This document shows positions 62,806-64,000 of a stretch of DNA of 64,000 nt, one piece after another. Numbering within the stretch: the first letter of the stretch is position 1; each line of letters begins with the position of its first letter. The DNA is from Verrucomicrobiaceae bacterium (GTDB lineage: Bacteria; Verrucomicrobiota; Verrucomicrobiia; Opitutales; Intestinicryptomonadaceae). The notes under the pieces are model-generated. The model was not told the DNA's origin. It did no database searches and worked only from the letters and a program-made list of their open reading frames with translations. Where the stretch lies: assembly GCA_015061955.1 (NCBI GenBank), contig SUVO01000002.1:62001-126000 (forward strand). The letters are read 5' to 3'. A program made the position numbers and the translations under genes.

Positions 62806-63234
62806 TTACGGGGTATGATTTAGGATAAGCTGTATTTTATTTTCTCCCATTAGATAGAGCTTTGTGTTTTCTATTTTGTATGAATTTACTTTTGAAAGGG
62901 CTGTTAAGAATTTCATTTCATATTCGCCAAATTCTCCAGCTCGGCGAGTAGAGAATACGTTTGATAGTATCAGATTTTTACCTTCAACTTTATACTCGCC
63001 GCCAAAGAGATTTACACCCGACATTCCGTTTATTTTTCCATCTGAATTAAATTTTATAAATACTTCTCCGAACGCCGATTTTTCATTCGGTGCTTTGGCT
63101 GACCCTTGTTCATTTAAAAATTCAGGTTTCCACAAACCTTCAATTGTTTGTTTTTCCGATGTACAGGTATTATCGGAACAACCATTCAAAACAGATATTA
63201 AAGAAACTATAACTAAGACGAAAAATTTTTTCAT
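62806..63234 (-). CDS. META-domain (HslJ-like) lipoprotein
   Basis: 142 aa from the ATG at 63234, where a signal with lipobox V-L-N-G-C starts (Cys19). The rest is one META domain: W-K-P-E-F, M-S-G-V-N-L-F-G-G-E-Y-K-V-E-G-K-N-L (about 81-98), S-T-R-R-A-G, and F-L-T-A-L-S-K-V-N-S-Y-K-I-E, which follow the HslJ pattern. Members are envelope-stress-linked lipoproteins of unknown mechanism. Lies between the CocE gene and the lut operon terminator. Confidence 0.78.
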   Translation of the reverse strand: MKKFFVLVIVSLISVLNGCSDNTCTSEKQTIEGLWKPEFLNEQGSAKAPNEKSAFGEVFIKFNSDGKINGMSGVNLFGGEYKVEGKNLILSNVFSTRRAGEFGEYEMKFLTALSKVNSYKIENTKLYLMGENKIQLILNHTP

Positions 63235-63270
63235 ACATTCAAAGACATTTTCTTTCTTGAAAAGTTCAAC

Positions 63271-63296
63271 AAAAACCACCGTATCACGGTGGTTTT
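63271..63296 (-). terminator. Terminator of the lutBC operon
   Basis: AAAACCACCGT (63272-63282) pairs with ACGGTGGTTTT (63286-63296), 3-nt loop; on the minus strand it is followed by T's, 15 nt after the lutC stop. Confidence 0.85.
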
Positions 63297-63311
63297 CAAC
63301 AGTATTAAGTG

Positions 63312-63902
63312 CTATTGCAAAAATACAATCTGTTGACCTGGACCATGTACACCTTCAACAAGTACGCCTTCAACATCGGTTGTTTTTGACGGACCTGCAA
63401 CAAATATTGCATAAGGGGTATCGGTTAATACTTTTTCCAAGCCTTCTTCTATTGTACGAACGATATCGCTTTTATTCAATATTGCAACGTGTACCCATGG
63501 AGCAATAGACGTCATTCTGTCGGCAGTGTCGGCATCTTTCAAGACAAACGCACCACTCTCAGCAATTGCATACGATGCTCTACTTACACCAAAATCGTAT
63601 TGGTCGGGATTTGATCTATCGAACTGACGCACAACTTCAAACGAATTTTCCAAACCAAAAGTATTTTCTACTTTTTCATCTATTACGCCTTTTTTGCAAC
63701 CAAGCTCATTTAATTTTGCCACGAGCTCATCAGCACTTTCTACAATTATACCATGATTTGCACCAAAATTGCGTGCAAATGCTTCGAGTATTGTTCCTGC
63801 TGTTGCAGTAGTTGATACGGTATCGGCACACGAGTATTCTGGCAATTGCTTCGATACTTTTTGTGCCTTGCGAACATTATTTATAAATTCTTGCTTATCC
63901 AT
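63312..63902 (-). CDS. lutC: LutC/YkgG-family lactate-utilisation protein (LUD domain)
   Basis: 196 aa LUD-domain protein, a component of the LutABC L-lactate oxidation complex, from the ATG at 63902 (an upstream in-frame start at 63932 would overlap lutB by 38 nt instead of 8). Visible: G-V-S-R-A-S-Y-A-I-A-E-S-G (about 107-119) and the C-terminal G-P-S-K-T-T-D-V-E-G-V-L-V-E-G-V-H-G-P-G, the LUD signature. Follows lutB with an 8-nt overlap and is ended by the terminator at 63271. lutA is expected beyond the window. Confidence 0.9.
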   Translation of the reverse strand: MDKQEFINNVRKAQKVSKQLPEYSCADTVSTTATAGTILEAFARNFGANHGIIVESADELVAKLNELGCKKGVIDEKVENTFGLENSFEVVRQFDRSNPDQYDFGVSRASYAIAESGAFVLKDADTADRMTSIAPWVHVAILNKSDIVRTIEEGLEKVLTDTPYAIFVAGPSKTTDVEGVLVEGVHGPGQQIVFLQ

Positions 63903-64000
63903 TTTTCTTGAACCACTTTCTAAAGTTGCCACCTTTGAATTTAGGTAGAGTTCTAGTTTTTAACCAACGTCCGAGTGGACCAACTTTGAACCAATCGAGT
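63895..64000 (-). CDS. lutB: LutB-type iron-sulfur protein, 3' end only
   Basis: The last 34 residues of a protein entering from the right edge. They read L-D-W-F-K-V-G-P-L-G-R-W-L-K then F-R-K-W-F-K-K-N-G, a basic, Trp-rich tail like that of LutB (F-R-x-W ending), and the stop overlaps the lutC start by 8 nt. The iron-sulfur domains lie outside the window, so the name rests on the tail and on the lutC neighbour. Confidence 0.7.
   Translation of the reverse strand, partial: LDWFKVGPLGRWLKTRTLPKFKGGNFRKWFKKNG

Overview
AT-rich, gene-dense window (57 coding sequences, two of them cut by the window ends) from a Gram-negative bacterium. The cell-envelope genes (outer-membrane barrel, lipoproteins, TolQ/TolR-type pair, meso-DAP-type MurE), a complete division/cell-wall (dcw) cluster carrying a LysM lipoprotein and a very divergent FtsZ, and many exported glycosidases suggest a member of the PVC superphylum, most likely Lentisphaerota (Victivallales-like, host- or gut-associated). 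That placement is inference from gene content and protein character; no rRNA gene is present to confirm it. I saw no tRNA, rRNA, CRISPR array, integrase or transposase.

Layout. 1-3.3 kb (-): operon thyA-folA-zinc peptidase-lipoprotein, with the thyA start codon buried in a perfect 19-bp inverted repeat. 3.4-15.5 kb: carbohydrate and nucleoside catabolism (aldose epimerase, exported nucleoside hydrolase, unknown exported glycosidase-like protein, 2-hydroxyacid dehydrogenase, GH92 mannosidase, HAD phosphatase, tandem pair of GH101/129-like exported enzymes). A 110-bp imperfect palindrome lies at 7.5 kb. 15.5-33.8 kb (-): dcw cluster mraZ-rsmH-ftsL-ftsI-murE-murF-mraY-murD-lysM-ftsW-murG-murC-ddl-ftsQ-ftsA-ftsZ, headed by a textbook MraZ operator (four TGGNN boxes at 10-bp spacing). 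murB is absent from it. 34-38.5 kb: exported GH78-like protein, then ispE diverging from pyrF-ispD-ispF (MEP isoprenoid pathway plus pyrimidine synthesis). 38.5-45.2 kb (-): purB-tgt-acyltransferase fusion-leuD-tolQ-tolR. 45.3-47.8 kb (-): PEGA lipoprotein; glycerate kinase-proC. 48-52 kb (+): rhaA, a degenerate GH32-like exported propeller, an MBL-fold hydrolase. 52-57.4 kb: beta-barrel porin (-), TPR membrane protein, small membrane protein, M20 peptidase and queD (+). 57.5-64 kb (-): serA-plsY-hom, a CocE-like hydrolase, a META lipoprotein, and lutB (3' end)-lutC.

How it fits together. The cell appears to release sugars (mannose, rhamnose, possibly mucin-type glycans) with secreted enzymes and feed them inward (epimerase, RhaA, hydroxyacid dehydrogenase, glycerate kinase). 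Housekeeping operons are tightly packed, with 1-14 nt overlaps or gaps of a few bases and strong intrinsic terminators, several bidirectional. Shine-Dalgarno-like motifs are seen mainly at internal operon genes and are mostly absent where a gene has its own leader.

Most worth a second look: the thyA start-codon hairpin, an FtsZ with a broken tubulin signature and altered T7 loop, a TGT that has lost its three zinc cysteines, the four-box MraZ operator, an AMP-ligase/ACP/PlsC fusion in the reverse order to Aas, and the 110-bp palindrome.
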